64,000 nt of DNA from Metaphire vulgaris (GCA_018105865.1 CM030868.1:8095245-8159244), one strand, 5' to 3'; positions 23,150-34,360 are shown, counted from the first letter of the stretch. Made by a program: numbers and translations. Notes: generated by a model not told the origin, from the sequence alone.

Positions 23150-23870
23150 GTTAGCTTTGATAGCCTCAGATAGTGAAATGTTTGATAAGACGACAGGTTA
23201 AACATTCTAGTTAGATAATATACACTTTGACGTCAAAGTATGAAACAATGTGGGGTTCAGGACGTTCTTTGATTACTTTCAGATTTCTGTTTGAACCTAT
23301 GTCCACATAGCTGCTTTTATTTTCTTGTAATGTAAGATCAGCGGTGTGCAGATTTGTCTGTGAACAATGATAAATTGATTTCTAGAATTGGTAAACCGTT
23401 TAAATTTTATACCAGTTTGATTTTGCTTTCATTTGGTTGAATGGGATAATTGAAATGCTGTTAAAGTTAAATGTTTAATGAAAAAGATGTACTGTTTGTT
23501 TCAAAGGATGTTTAAATTTGTCTCATAAGGTAGCCATACTGCTTTGCATGCCTGTAATCAAGTTAGTTAAGGTAGCTTAAATAATGTCTTTGAATTTGGT
23601 CCACTTTGTTTTCTAGGTGCTCTTTTTCCAGAAATTTTAATAATATTGTAATATTATTAAATTTTTGATGACCCATGCTTTAGTTACCTAACTTCTTTTC
23701 AAAAAATATTTTTTATATTCCTGAAATCAACTGATTTTTGCAAAAATGTCATGTTTTATTACGAGTAAGGAATGGGATAGTAATATTAATACATCAGAAA
23801 TATTGTTCGGTTGACAAATCAACATAGAGATAGGATGGTTGTCAGTTGTTCCTTCGTTGTTCCTTTCCAG

Positions 23871-24056
23871 GGTTTGTCTCCTCCATTCCAAGAAGCGTCT
23901 GCCGTTCGAGACAGAGAATCATGGGATTCTCGACAGGAGCGTCATGACAGGCGATTCAAAGAACCGAGGGAGGCGCGGTCGTCGAGGGAACACAGGGACC
24001 CTAGAGATCAGTGGGACCTGAGGGAACCAAGAGATTTAGAATTTGATCCTTCAATG
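23871..24056 (+). CDS. AGAP: AGAP exon 6: charged Arg/Glu/Asp linker
   Basis: Encodes GLSPPFQEASAVRDRESWDS and then a run of RE/RD/PRE dipeptides ending EFDPSM. The acceptor CCTTTCCAG at 23870 is strong, the donor ATG|GTAAAG good. 62 codons, phase 0 in and out. I do not recognise a domain; the composition is that of a disordered linker. It could be an alternative exon, since vertebrate AGAPs lack it. Confidence 0.7.
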
Positions 24057-25421
24057 GTAAAGGATCTTAGCTCTTAGCACTATTTTATACTTTGAATCCA
24101 GATGCTCAGCTGTGGGAGGGGGTATGGTATCATTTCTGTGCTGGGAAACTCTTGTTCGGAGGCAGGCATTTTTCCAGGAATTTACGTTCGTTGGTGTCCC
24201 ATAATTGCAGGGGGGTGTCAATGTCCAGTGTTTCATCTAGACCCATTGGACCCAGGGGGAAATAGAATTTGGCAGGGTAGGTGGGTGGTGTGGGGTTCAA
24301 TAATTGGCCCCAGAAAAGGAAAATACAAATAAAAAAGTAATGTAGCAGACTGCTGAATGTTACCGTAACAACATCAAACATAGAATTGCTATAAAAACCA
24401 AGCAGATATGCCATAGAATGTAGATATGAATGAAAGACTGTGCACTGCACGGCTCCACCGAATCATCAAAATTCTAAAACTTCCAAAGATAATCACGACA
24501 ATGAATGGTGAATATCAAAACTACCCCAGTAGGATGATGTTGACCATGACTACATGAGTCAATCTGAAAATGGATGACATTTTAGAATTTTACATGAATA
24601 GTTTTAACACAAGTCTGTTTTGGTGATAGCCAACACCACCCCTGGTAGTCAATGTTTGCTGAAAATGGATAACATTTTACTGAACTTTTGCATGAAAAGA
24701 ATTGAGATAGATTTGAAACTGTAGCGTTGATAATGATATTATGTTATGTTTGGTCTAATGAGCGGTAGCAATGCTGCTATAGGTGTGGATAACTTTTGGC
24801 TCTTGCACTAAAGCATAGATGTAAAAAAAGTTGGAAAAATAATTTTTTAAAGCGTAAAAACGCCACAGAAATAGAAAAGTTGAAAAAACGAATAAAAAAA
24901 CGTTACCGACGTTTTTCTGAGCGAGATTAATGAATGTGTCTTTGGCCCTTACCTACCCACAGGAAATCAACAATCAAGCCACATTATGCAAAACGACTGT
25001 GAATGAAATAAACAGCAATAATACTGGCATAAGTTTGAAAACAGGTTCACTTCTTATATGGCCTTGCTTTCTCTTAGAATTTATAAGGTAGGCTTAACAG
25101 TTATAAAACCAAGAACTGCACAGGTCCTCTGGACACAGTTGACATGCTACAATCTGTGTTTTTATTTTGCCAACGTTTTTTTAAAAATAAATAATGACAA
25201 AAATAAAAAAAACGTAACAAACATGGGGAAAATAAAAAAACATTAAAAATCATTTATTACTTCTATGCACTAAAGGATTTGGTGGAAATCAGTTTGCTAA
25301 AGCATTGCTTTGAGAAGCCCATTTCCAGCCCAAGGACACCACAGTAAACATGTTTAGAATGAAAAAGATACAGAGCTATTTGCCATTCTTCTTGATACAC
25401 AGCTTTTCCCTAAATATGTTA
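24057..25421. other. AGAP intron 6, left part: no exon
   Basis: AT-rich; a cluster of AAAAACG / CGTTTTT words at 24850-25230 may be a decayed element. No coding exon. Confidence 0.4.
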
Positions 25422-25857
25422 TGCAGTAGAACTCTGTTATGGAGTACTTAGCAAGTCCATAAAATTGAGTATGCTATATCCGAGGTACCAGTGGCGTAGC
25501 CAGGATTTCCCAAAGGGTGGGGATTATGACTTCTTCACAAAATACCGACAAGAAAATAAAGTTTGTCACTTAGTTGTTATGTAGTTATATGAGCGACCGC
25601 TATACATCCATATTGGTATTTTTGCTTCTTTTTTTGCTACCTAAAGCCAAATTTATGATAAAACCCAATAAAAATTTTGTTGGTCGGCCAGCCAAGGGGT
25701 TTTAACCCTCAAAAACCCCCCTTGGCTACGCCACTGTGAGGTATGTTATATCTAATGCCATCCAATATGGTAGCACATCACACAGGACCATGCATTGCGG
25801 TACATTATAATTGTGGATGCGTTATAACAGAGTCCATTATTACAAAGTTCTGCTGTA
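25422..25857. mobile_element. Possible pogo/Tigger-like element
   Basis: Outer ends CAGTAGAACTCTGTTAT and ATTACAAAGTTCTGCTG, as in pogo-type elements, with a partial related end near 7242. A clean TA duplication is not visible. It is interrupted by the hAT-like element 25489-25736. Confidence 0.45.
25489..25736. mobile_element. hAT-like MITE, GGCGTAGCC family
   Basis: Ends CAGTGGCGTAGCCAGG and CCTTGGCTACGCCACTG. Flanks CGAGGTAC / TGAGGTAT match 6 of 8. A more degraded relative (CAGTGGCATAGCCAGG...) is at 32519-32725. Confidence 0.8.
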
Positions 25858-26277
25858 GTTGGAAGAAAACGTTTGAGTTGTCTGGTCAGCTGTATTATTT
25901 GATGCATTATAGGAGGCTATGAATATTACAGGTTTATTTTGGTTGATTTAAATGGTTATATTGTGCTTTTAGTAAGTAGTTTCTCTGCCACTGCTTTGCT
26001 TCAGCTGATGATGTCTGTTTTTCGGCTTCTTGTCTGATTATTCTGCTTCTGGTGTTTCATTTTGATTCAAAATGTGTCAATGTCTATTAAGCAGTAGTCT
26101 ATACTAATATGTAAGGATCAATCTAGCCCGGGTTAGCCATTTTGAAATCTGATCTTGTGATTGAATTTTTTTATTTAATGACGGGCAATTAAATATTGCC
26201 CTTGTGCTGTTTAGCGAGAAATTTCTCTTTGACTATGCACTGGGAAAGTTAGAACTTTCTAACGTGAAGGAGTCCCC

Positions 26278-26278
<1 letters not shown>

Positions 26279-26319
<41 letters not shown>

Positions 26320-26390
26320 CACTTTTATAGCACCATTTCTAATACTCTAGGCTCTTGAGGTATCAATCGATGGTACTTCAAATCCATCAG
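26279..26390 (+). repeat. AAT-run plus CACTTTTATAGCACC interspersed repeat
   Basis: (AAT)n followed by GCACTTTTATAGCACC...TATCAATCGATGGTAC. Similar strings (CTTCTATAGCGCC...CATCAACCGATGGCAC) occur at 62075-62125 and 13494, and TTTATAGCACATGCGAGGCC at 11330. It directly abuts AGAP exon 7 and would supply that exon's acceptor. Confidence 0.6.
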
Positions 26391-26534
26391 CAAGACTCGG
26401 GTCATTCCAGGAATCAGTCAGTGAGAAAGCGAGGCAGATCTAGATCTAGTCTAGATCAGAAAATACTCGATTCTTTGGAAGATCTGACAGCTGAGGGAAG
26501 CGAGTTCCGTGCTTTTGGGCCAGAAATAGAGAAG
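26391..26534 (+). CDS. AGAP: AGAP exon 7: Ser/Arg linker
   Basis: Encodes QDSGHSRNQSVRKRGRSRSS, a short acidic stretch and RAFGPEIEK. The donor AAG|GTTCTC lies at 26535. The acceptor ATCCATCAG at 26390 is inferred because it gives phase 0 to match exon 6. An upstream CTCTAG at 26350 would break phase. Bases 26279-26390 look like a copy of an interspersed repeat (AAT run then CACTTTTATAGCACC). 48 codons, no domain. Confidence 0.55.
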
Positions 26535-26602
26535 GTTCTCTTACCAATTTCACTGTTGGTTCTAGGTATATTTAACAATGAATTAGTGAATCTTGTTGAA
26601 TG

Positions 26603-27340
26603 AGAATGTTTTTGGTAGTCTAGAATATCCTAAAAATCCAGATACTTCTTTAGCAACTGCATTCATGGGTATCGGGAGGGGGTGCAAGGTGGTGCAACTG
26701 CCCCCGTAGAAATTATAAATTTATTTTAAAACAATTATTATTAATAAATTATTTAATCTTAATAAGGATATAATGCTAAATTACTAAATTAATTTGTCAA
26801 AGATTTCGGTAAACATCTGTATTGCACCAAATAATTAATACTCATTCCATTAGATCTTGGTATTGCCTTCAGGTAAATAAATGTTGTGCCCTCTGGAAAA
26901 ATTCTGCCGATGCCCTGCATTGATATCAGGCTTTAATATGGACCATAACATATGCTGATTTGTGTAAGTGTGTATTGCTTATACATGTTCATTGGGATCT
27001 ATGAGCTGTTTTTCTGGAATTATTAAGGGCATGATGTATGATATCATCGTGTAGAATCCTATGATCCTAGCATATCTGTTTGTTCAAGAAATTTTAATCA
27101 AATTTAGTCTTCAAGTTAGGCAGTGAGAGTAGCTCACATTTTGCCAGCAATGTGTTGCCAAATTGCTAGGTTTTGTGCAGTAATTATTGCAATATTTGAT
27201 TAATGCTTGAGGTTTATTGTCAACTGTATTCTACTTGATTTAAACTGGAATTGATGATCTTACATTAGAATTTTAATAATTCAGTAATTTTATAATTAAA
27301 ACATTTCTTAAAGGAATTTATATCCGGTTTTTCATTGTAG
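26603..27340. other. AGAP intron 7: nothing recognised
   Basis: AT-rich. A short GGGAGGGGGTGCAAGGTGG stretch at 26676-26700 may be a decayed element end. Confidence 0.4.
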
Positions 27341-27492
27341 GTGATGATGATGATTGATGAGACTGGAAGACAGCGTAGTTTCCGACAATCTCCAGCAAAC
27401 GTCATTCCACCTGAGCCTCCCCGCGTCGACCAATGCGCTCCATAAATGACTCTCCGTCAGCACAAGTGATGTCATCGCAGCCAGACAATCAG
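27341..27492 (+). CDS. AGAP: AGAP exon 8: linker exon with a frame break (or poison exon)
   Basis: Strong acceptor (TTTTTCATTGTAG) and donor (CAG|GTAATC), but the length of 152 nt is not divisible by three. Only phase 0 is open at the 5' end (VMMMIDETGRQRSFRQSP...IPPEPPR), stopping at TAA 27443-27445. The 3' half reads PMRSINDSPSAQVMSSQPDN in another frame, which is the frame that fits exon 9 in phase 0. Either one base is missing or extra in the assembly, the allele is broken, or the exon is a regulated poison exon; skipping it joins exons 7 and 9 in frame. Confidence 0.6.
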
Positions 27493-27550
27493 GTAATCTG
27501 AAGAACCGTTCTTGTACAGCCAGGGTATTGCATCCTGCATGTCGTCGTCA

Positions 27551-27552
<2 letters not shown>

Positions 27553-27599
<47 letters not shown>
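27553..27599. repeat. (CT)n microsatellite
   Basis: Pure CT run 60 bp after the exon 8 donor. Confidence 0.95.
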
Positions 27600-27601
<2 letters not shown>

Positions 27602-28693
27602 CTGTCTCTGTCTCTGCATTATTTGATGTGTTCTAATATTTCTTTCTTGTGACTGTTGTAACTTTTTTAAAGGCTTTGTTTTGTCATTGCATTCATGCAT
27701 ACTTCAGTTCATACTTCATACTTCAGTTCTTAGGGACTTTTATATCGCTTATGTTGATTCAGTTCTGCTCTCTTCAGTGTCGTGCTTTGTTTTGAGAAAT
27801 ACAGGTTTAGTGTTGAATTAATGCTTGCATTTTATTACTTATGGATTTAACTTATGTTATGCCAAGACAGTGCATGCTTATGAAATAGCATTTTTCATGC
27901 AAGAACAATGTATGTTAACTGACGATTCATTTGCTATTTTGTACTTTCTTAACAGTTAAGGCAGTAATGCTTCTGACTGAATTTATTGCATTATAATTAT
28001 GGCTGTGAAGACTTATTAGTAGTTATATTCACACTAGATTTCATGATTTAAAAAGTCTTTTTGAAGTCATGTATGTCAGATAGAGTCTGCTGTTTTTATA
28101 TTTATTGAATAATTTTAGTTAAGTAGCATATTGCTTTGAAATGAGTGATCTCATATGTAAATATATATATATAGCAATAGCCTGCAGAAATTTCTGCAAT
28201 TTTTGCCAAAATTCATGAAACTTTTTGACTTCCTGTGAATTAACACAATGTATGTTTTATTTCCGTGTTTCCTTTAGCTGAAGTGGAAGACGAATTTAAT
28301 TTCTAAAAGTGTAATTCTGTTATTTGGATAACATTTCTGCACAGAAGACTTGATTTAAGTTAAATTTTACAACCCTGTGTGTCCATTTTACATTATGTTA
28401 CAAATAAATGGTCAGTAAATGGGTTAAAAGTTAAAATATAATACGTGTTTTCATTAAATTTGGAATTGTGAGCATTGTTTTCAAAGCAATAATAACATTT
28501 TAAATTAATGTAGTCGTTATTTTTTCTGTATGAATTGCAACCTGTTTTCTTTTGCCTTGATTGAATAAATGGTGAAATTATTATTATTATTATTGTATGG
28601 CTTTTGAGATGTTTAGATTGGTTTGTGTTATGCATGGCCAGACTGTTATTTTAAGGTTATCTGTGTACCTAGAGATGTGTTGATATTTGCAAG

Positions 28694-28813
28694 ATGGTTG
28701 ACCCTTTCAATTCTGGCCCGCTTCTCGCTTCGACCCCTCTGCTGTCTCGAAAATTCTCGATGACATCCTCTGATGAAGTTGTTAGAGTTCTCCGGAAATC
28801 AAGCTCATTCAGT
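28694..28813 (+). CDS. AGAP: AGAP exon 9: Ser-rich linker before PH domain
   Basis: Encodes MVDPFNSGPLLASTPLLSRK then FSMTSSDEVVRVLRKSSSFS. The acceptor is TTTGCAAG at 28693 and the donor AGT|GTAAGT is consensus. 40 codons, phase 0 in and out. Its position matches the KRRS..F.. basic/serine segment that precedes the PH domain in vertebrate AGAPs. It begins with ATG, so an internal start is possible, but I see no promoter evidence. Confidence 0.7.
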
Positions 28814-30290
28814 GTAAGTTTTGAGTCTGCAATGGCCATCAAAGAAGCACTCCCTGACGTAACTGATGTTCCTTGAAATTTATTTTGTTCACGTGCCTCC
28901 ATATTATATATATGTGTGACATTAGTGAATAGTTATAGATTTTAGGCAGACTGTGAAGATCTATCACCAGATGGCTGCAGTATTAATTGAGGCATCATTA
29001 AAATTAAAATTTTGATAATTATTGATATATTTAAACATGGATATATAACTATGCAGAACTGATAAAAATCATTTTGAAAATGTATTACCAGTACAGCTCA
29101 TTTGAAAGGTGAATTATGTAATATGATTGATTGTCTGGATTGGATGAAGGCACGTATTCCTTGACACTATACAGTTCTTTAACTTTGGAATAATAGTGGA
29201 TGTTCACTTGGTCATTTTAATTATTTTATTCTGACTTTCAAAATCTTTAAAAAAGACCCATAAATTTAAATGTGCAGGAGTATATGCCTTAGTGATCTAA
29301 AAATGGCATAGTTTCAGCAATTGAACCAGCCACTGTCCCATGCAGATTACAAGCAACCAAAGAGAGACACAGAGGCCGTTACTTTTATGACATTTCAGAA
29401 TTTTGATGTCAATGCTGTTGCACATTGCTAGATGCCTAAGCCGAATTTTTTGAAGGCAATCGGCTGGCTTAATAGAATTTACGGCTGATTTTTGGGTAAG
29501 CCAAAAAACAAATAAATTGGCATTTTCAGCTAAAAATTTACACAATGTTAGAAATTAATTTTAAATTTAATTTAATTTTAAAAACTAATTTTTCAGCTTC
29601 ATTCTTATAGTTTTTCGGCTTATTTTTACAATTTTTCGGTTGCTTAAACAATATTTCTAAAGTTTATTTCTGCATAGCGTACTGAAGAGTAGTCTGTATG
29701 TGTGTGTATCATTTATATGACAATTATGAAGCAGCAGAAATGTCAGTCACATACACCACACAGTAAAAAATAAAAATTGCAGCAAAATATTTAACAGCCT
29801 AACAAACAAATTTATTGCACTGTTGCAATACTACATACTATCAATGTAACACAGCAAAAGTACAAAATGTCACTAAACTAACTGCTCGTCAAAACTCAAA
29901 ATGATGAAAAAACTTGACTGTCTGGAGATTAAGATTTAAGCCTCAATGTGACTGTCACATAAGCAATTTGAAGTTATTGTGAATACCAGTAAGTGACACA
30001 ATGAAGTTGTCTCTTTTCCTATCATGAATCGTTTGTTATTGCAAACGAAACCTGTGGCAGAGAACATTGGTTCTACTGGTATGACAACACTGTTATATCG
30101 CTGTTCATTTCTTTAAGGAGGAACGGCCATAGAACGTAATAATGTGAGTATTAATTTCTATGAGAAACGTCTGCCATTGCCATTATTGGTTTATCTCCGA
30201 CCAGCATTAATTATTTTCCTGCCCGGAGTTAAGTACGCTGCTCCGTTGCACCTGCATATTTAATTATGCTCAGCATCATCGTCAGCTCAA
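28814..30290. other. AGAP intron 9, left part: nothing recognised
   Basis: AT-rich intron. TTAATTTTAAATTTAATTTAA around 29550 is simple. No exon. Confidence 0.4.
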
Positions 30291-30321
30291 AGTCCACTCA
30301 GGAACTGTTGAGACCAGCAGC

Positions 30322-30840
30322 TTATTGAACAATCCTTTTCCAATTTTCCCAGTCTTTTGCTGCATGAATCGCCTTCCCAAGATTTAATCCTGTCCACTCT
30401 CTGATGTCTTCAAACCATCGTCTTCTGGGCCTTCCCGGAGGGCGTGTTCCCTCCATTGCAACATTCAGAATTCTCTGCTCTTCCTTGTGACTGTTGTGAC
30501 CAAACATCTGGAGCTTCCTTTGTTTGATCGTGGTAATCACATCGCTGTCAGTCCTGATTCTGCACTTTACTTCTTCATTAGTGATTTTCATTCCCCACCA
30601 TATCTTTAGAAGCCGTCGATAGCATCACATTTTGAAAGCGAGGAGTCACCTATAGTCGTCCTCTTTTCCATGTTCAGTTCTCTTCTCCGTAAAGTAAAGG
30701 AGCACAGAAAAGACACAGACTAGCCACAATATTTTCTGTAGTTTTGTGGCTACGACTAAATTTTTTCAGCTTGGCATCATGCTTAGAGGCCTACTACACA
30801 TAGCACATTTCTTCTGATTTAGCTGATCTTGTAATAACGA
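30322..30840 (-). mobile_element. LINE reverse-transcriptase C-terminal fragment
   Basis: Minus frame 30591-30322 reads IKQRKLQMFGHNSHKEEQRI, then RPPGRPRRRWFEDIREWTGL and AAKDWENWKRIVQ, the conserved C-terminus of LINE RT proteins (K..L..FGH...., GRPRRRW..DI..W). Upstream minus-strand sequence to about 30840 continues as a decayed frame. Confidence 0.85.
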
Positions 30841-31084
30841 AACCTTCAATACTAATTGCCAGAATGATATTGCTATATATTTTTTTAACCAAATGAAGGA
30901 ACTGTGCTTATTTTCATGTACTTTGTCTTGTAAAATGTACATGAAAATGTTTCATTTGATTGAGAAGACAGCAATTCTTTTATGAATGAAGATGTTAATG
31001 CCTAATTTTTAATTATTCATATTTAGTGCTTGCCATAAAACATTAATGCATTACTTCAGTAATTTAATGTTTATTTCATTACAG

Positions 31085-31171
31085 AAAGTCGATGATGAAA
31101 AGAATCTCAAATCAAAGAATGGAGATGTTGGTTTGGAACTTGGAGTTGGTCGGGTCATTCCTTTGAAGCAG
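31085..31171 (+). CDS. AGAP: AGAP exon 10: PH domain entry
   Basis: Encodes KVDDEKNLKSKNGDV... ending GVGRVIPLKQ. G.GR.IP.KQ is the invariant lead-in to the AGAP PH domain (GSGRAIPIKQ in vertebrates). Acceptor TTCATTACAG at 31084, donor CAG|GTAAAA at 31172. 29 codons, phase 0 in and out. Confidence 0.93.
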
Positions 31172-31241
31172 GTAAAATGATCTGATTAAGTTCTTCAGTA
31201 ATGACCCATGGCTGGTTGATTATTCATGAAATACTTAATTC

Positions 31242-31440
31242 TTCTTCTTCTAGCGAATGCCTTTCTTTCGGAGCCATTCAACAGCATCAGGTTGAGCCTG
31301 ATGCAGGGTCTCGAGTCCTCCTTCGAGTCTGGTGAGGTGGCAGTCATTGACTAGGTGGTTCTTCTGTCTGATGCCGCAGGGGCAGTTCGGGTCATCTCTG
31401 GATCCCCACCGGTGGAGCACAGCAGCGCACCAGCCATGGC
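31242..31440 (-). mobile_element. LINE 3' fragment, family B (copy 1)
   Basis: Closely similar to 43726-43925: both start CTTCTTCTTCTAGC(G/A)AATGCCTTTC and share GATGCCGCA.GGGCA.TTCGGGTC. In the minus direction they encode the HRWG.RDDPNCPCGIRQT type C-terminus. Confidence 0.8.
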
Positions 31441-31546
31441 CAAAATACTTAATAATAAAGTATTTTATGTTATGAATATTTAAAGTGTGTTCACTGCATT
31501 GTTAGTCTCAATGAGTGATGTCTTTCTCTGGTTTTGTCTTGTTTAG

Positions 31547-31651
31547 GGTTTTCTATACAAGAAGAGCAGCAAGCCACTGAACAGAGATTGGAAAAAGAAA
31601 TACGTAACATTGCTGGACGACGGACGATTAACCTACCATCCAAGCTTAAAT
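31547..31651 (+). CDS. AGAP: AGAP exon 11: PH domain strands 1-3
   Basis: Encodes [20 protein letters not shown] followed by [15 protein letters not shown], the phosphoinositide-binding face of the PH domain (G.L.KRS...L...WKKKYVTL in the family). Acceptor CTTGTTTAG at 31546, donor AAT|GTAAAT at 31652. 35 codons, phase 0 in and out. Confidence 0.95.
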
Positions 31652-32039
31652 GTAAATCTAATTTGTTCTGTCTGTTGGAAATACAGCTTTTATAGTTAGA
31701 AATTCATATTGAACAGTATGAATATAAATGCACTTACAGTTGGTAGTCTGATCAAAAAAAATGTTATATGCCTACTGTATTTTCTTTTGTATTGCACACT
31801 CACATTTATAACCTTTACATATCTGATTTATTTACTTAAGTCTTGTGGTTTTATAATGTTTATTGGTAGATGAATGCATGTATGGTAAGCAGCATTGAAA
31901 TGCTTTAAAGGTGACAGATTATTATTATTATTACTATTATTATTATTATTATTATTATTAGAGTCACTCTGAAAGTGATACAAGGTTGATATCTTCACTT
32001 GTTCTGTTTGAATGGATGCTTGATTTGAATCATAGATGT

Positions 32040-32255
32040 CTTAAAATAAGGACTGACGTCAGCCATGCTCGGGTCCGCGAACTTGGGTCCATTGACTTGT
32101 TAACACCCATTGACTTTTTTAACACATGGCATCTATTAAATGATGCAACTGGAGTTTGCACAGTGACACAGCTATGAAATTTGATAGTCACACTCAGAAT
32201 TGAACTCTACGTAATTCAAGTAACCAGAAGTTGATGACGTCATTACACTGCGAAA
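32040..32255. mobile_element. Remnant of the foldback-element arm
   Basis: AACTTGGGTCCATTGACTTG, ...AACTGGAGTTTGCACAGTG... and AGAAGTTGATGACGTCATTA match the repeat units of the foldback element at 36532-39511. Contains two TGACGTCA palindromes (32054-32061, 32235-32242). Confidence 0.75.
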
Positions 32256-32460
32256 TGCATTGATTTTAACGTGATGTATATATATCATCTTAAAATCAAT
32301 GTATTTGCATATATTGGATGCTGCTGATCCAGGCTGAATATATATTAATTAGCATTGGAATGTAGTAGGCAAGAATTTGGCTTTATATGCATTGAGTAGG
32401 ATCGCAATATTATTACCAGGAATATAGTTATATCTATATAGCGCTATAGAAATTGTTGAG

Positions 32461-32514
<54 letters not shown>
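32461..32514. repeat. (AAT)n microsatellite
   Basis: Uninterrupted AAT run in AGAP intron 11, preceded by TATAGCGCTATAG. Confidence 0.95.
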
Positions 32515-33282
32515 TTTCAGTGGCATAGCCAGGGTTCCAAAATAAGGGGGAATATGTAGAATTTTGGGTAAGCAAGTCTCGTCAAGAAGTTATTCACAAA
32601 TTCATGTACTGTCTTCGATCCTGCTACCTACCCCTCCCCTAAATTTCTCAACAGTCTTGCCCAAATCACACGGCCAGGGTCCCTGCCAGAATAGGGAGCC
32701 CGGCCCCCTGTGGCTACACCAATGGTATGGTTAAATGGTTGTTTGGAACTGATCCTCATTTTATTCTCCCAGCCAGCTGGTATTGAGCGCAGGGGAATAG
32801 CCAGGATCCAAAAATTAAGAGGCACTGTCACGTGTGTACACACAGACTTCAGAATCCAGTTGTGGCACAAGAATGCGCTGATATAGCCAGAATTGCAGAA
32901 TAGGGCGCTCGCATTTTACGGCCCAAATGTCTTGACGAGCCAAACAGATCGTCATCTCAGGCACTATGTCTTGGTTAGGAGAACCTTAATGTCCACTCAA
33001 TGTACTCTCCTGTTGAACAATTTTCCAGTTCACATTTTCAACATCTGCGTTCTTGCTTCCTTTCCAGAATTGATATTAGACACTTGGGGTCAACTAATAT
33101 TCCATCCCTTTTTTGCTTCTTATTATTGATGGCAATATGGTTTTTTCAAGCAGACACATATACTTTATAGTAAAATTATTGTGAGAGCTTCTTGTTTTAC
33201 TGAAGTTAAATACAATGTTGCACGAAAGTTTTGCTTGATTGTAGCAGAGACTTTTACGTTGTTGTTGTTTTTGTTGTGATAG

Positions 33283-33424
33283 GATTACATGGGAAATGTA
33301 AAAGGCAAGGAGATTAATTTATTACGGACCACTGTGAAGGTTCCAGGGAGAGGACCAAGAGGCTCGGAAATCCCAAAGACCAATCCTCAGTTCAATGGAA
33401 AGCCTGGATCAATTTTTGGTGGAG
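33283..33424 (+). CDS. AGAP: AGAP exon 12: PH domain, start of the insert
   Basis: Encodes DYMGNVKGKEINLLRTTVKV followed by PGRGPRG...GSIFGG. DY......GKE..LLRTTVKVPG.R is the family signature, after which the PH fold is interrupted by a variable insert. Acceptor TTGTTGTGATAG at 33282, donor GGAG|GTAAGT at 33425. Phase 0 in, phase 1 out. Confidence 0.95.
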
Positions 33425-33937
33425 GTAAGTAAGATGATTTCATTTTCTTATGCTCATCAGCGTCATTCTGTGTTTGAATTTTCCCACGAATTTGATGCAG
33501 TTATTTTTCAACATGCTTTTATTTTTCAACATGCTTTACCGGTACATTGTTTCACGGATTGAAAAAGATGTATCTTTATACAATATTTGATTTTTAATCC
33601 AAATTGTGGCATCTTAAGGCTACTATGAAATAAAAATTTTTGACTTCCAGCCGGGGGGTTATCTTCGACCAATGGGTGTCAAGTCCCCAAGTCCCAGGCA
33701 AATTGACAACTGCTTATTGATGTGATGGTTACAGTTTGTTCCTGCAAGAATGTTGTTCTGGTGTTTCAAAGATCTTATAAAGATTGTTCTTTCTAGTCAG
33801 AAGAACTATGGTATTTATTTATCGCATTTCTGTTCATCTGTTGATCCAGAACATTTTATAATAGCCAATTACTCATCTTCCAACACAATTTCTGTGGTTT
33901 GTGATGAATTGTATTTTTCGGTGGACTGTGGAATCAG

Positions 33938-34126
33938 CAGTGGCGACTCTAGGATTTGGCAAGTGGGGGGCCGTTGGGTTGGCAACTTCTAATCATGGGG
34001 GGCCAACCATTTGTTGTTTAATGTATGTAGCATTAAGTATAGGGTCCAAACTGGGGGGCCACTGGGAGGCCAGACACTCAATAGGGGGGCACGGGCCCCT
34101 CTGGCCCTCCGGTGGAGCCGCCACTG
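33938..34126. mobile_element. hAT-like MITE, GGCGGCTC family, close to exon 13
   Basis: Ends CAGTGGCGACTCTAGG and GGTGGAGCCGCCACTG, with perfect target duplication GGAATCAG at 33930-33937 and 34127-34134. Ends 41 bp before AGAP exon 13. Confidence 0.88.
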
Positions 34127-34167
34127 GGAATCAGCTGTCTATATGTGTGTGTGTGTGTTTGTCTTAG

Positions 34168-34230
34168 GTACTGAACTGGTTAAGACTGGAACTCCGCCAG
34201 ATTCTTCTGTGATAGCAAACTCTTCATTGG
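34168..34230 (+). CDS. AGAP: AGAP exon 13: symmetric 21-codon exon in the PH insert (possible cassette)
   Basis: A 63-nt exon with phase 1 at both ends, reading (G)TELVKTGTPPDSSVIANSSL. The acceptor TTTGTCTTAG follows a GT run; the donor TTGG|GTTTAG is mediocre. Exons 12 and 14 are also in phase without it, so it may be skipped. A hAT-like element ends 41 bp upstream, at 34126. Confidence 0.6.
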
Positions 34231-34360
34231 GTTTAGGTACAGCATTTGTCTATAATCAGAATCTAGCATCGCTTCTTTGCATTGGCAGCAGAACTGACTT
34301 CCACTTCTTTAGGAGTTATATTCGTAATGAGCTTTTAAAACTGCATGTGAAGTTGAGCGG

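Noticed and set aside
32519..32725. Clean hAT MITE
   Set aside because: Ends resemble the GGCGTAGCC family, but no target duplication is visible; kept only as a degraded relative of 25489-25736.
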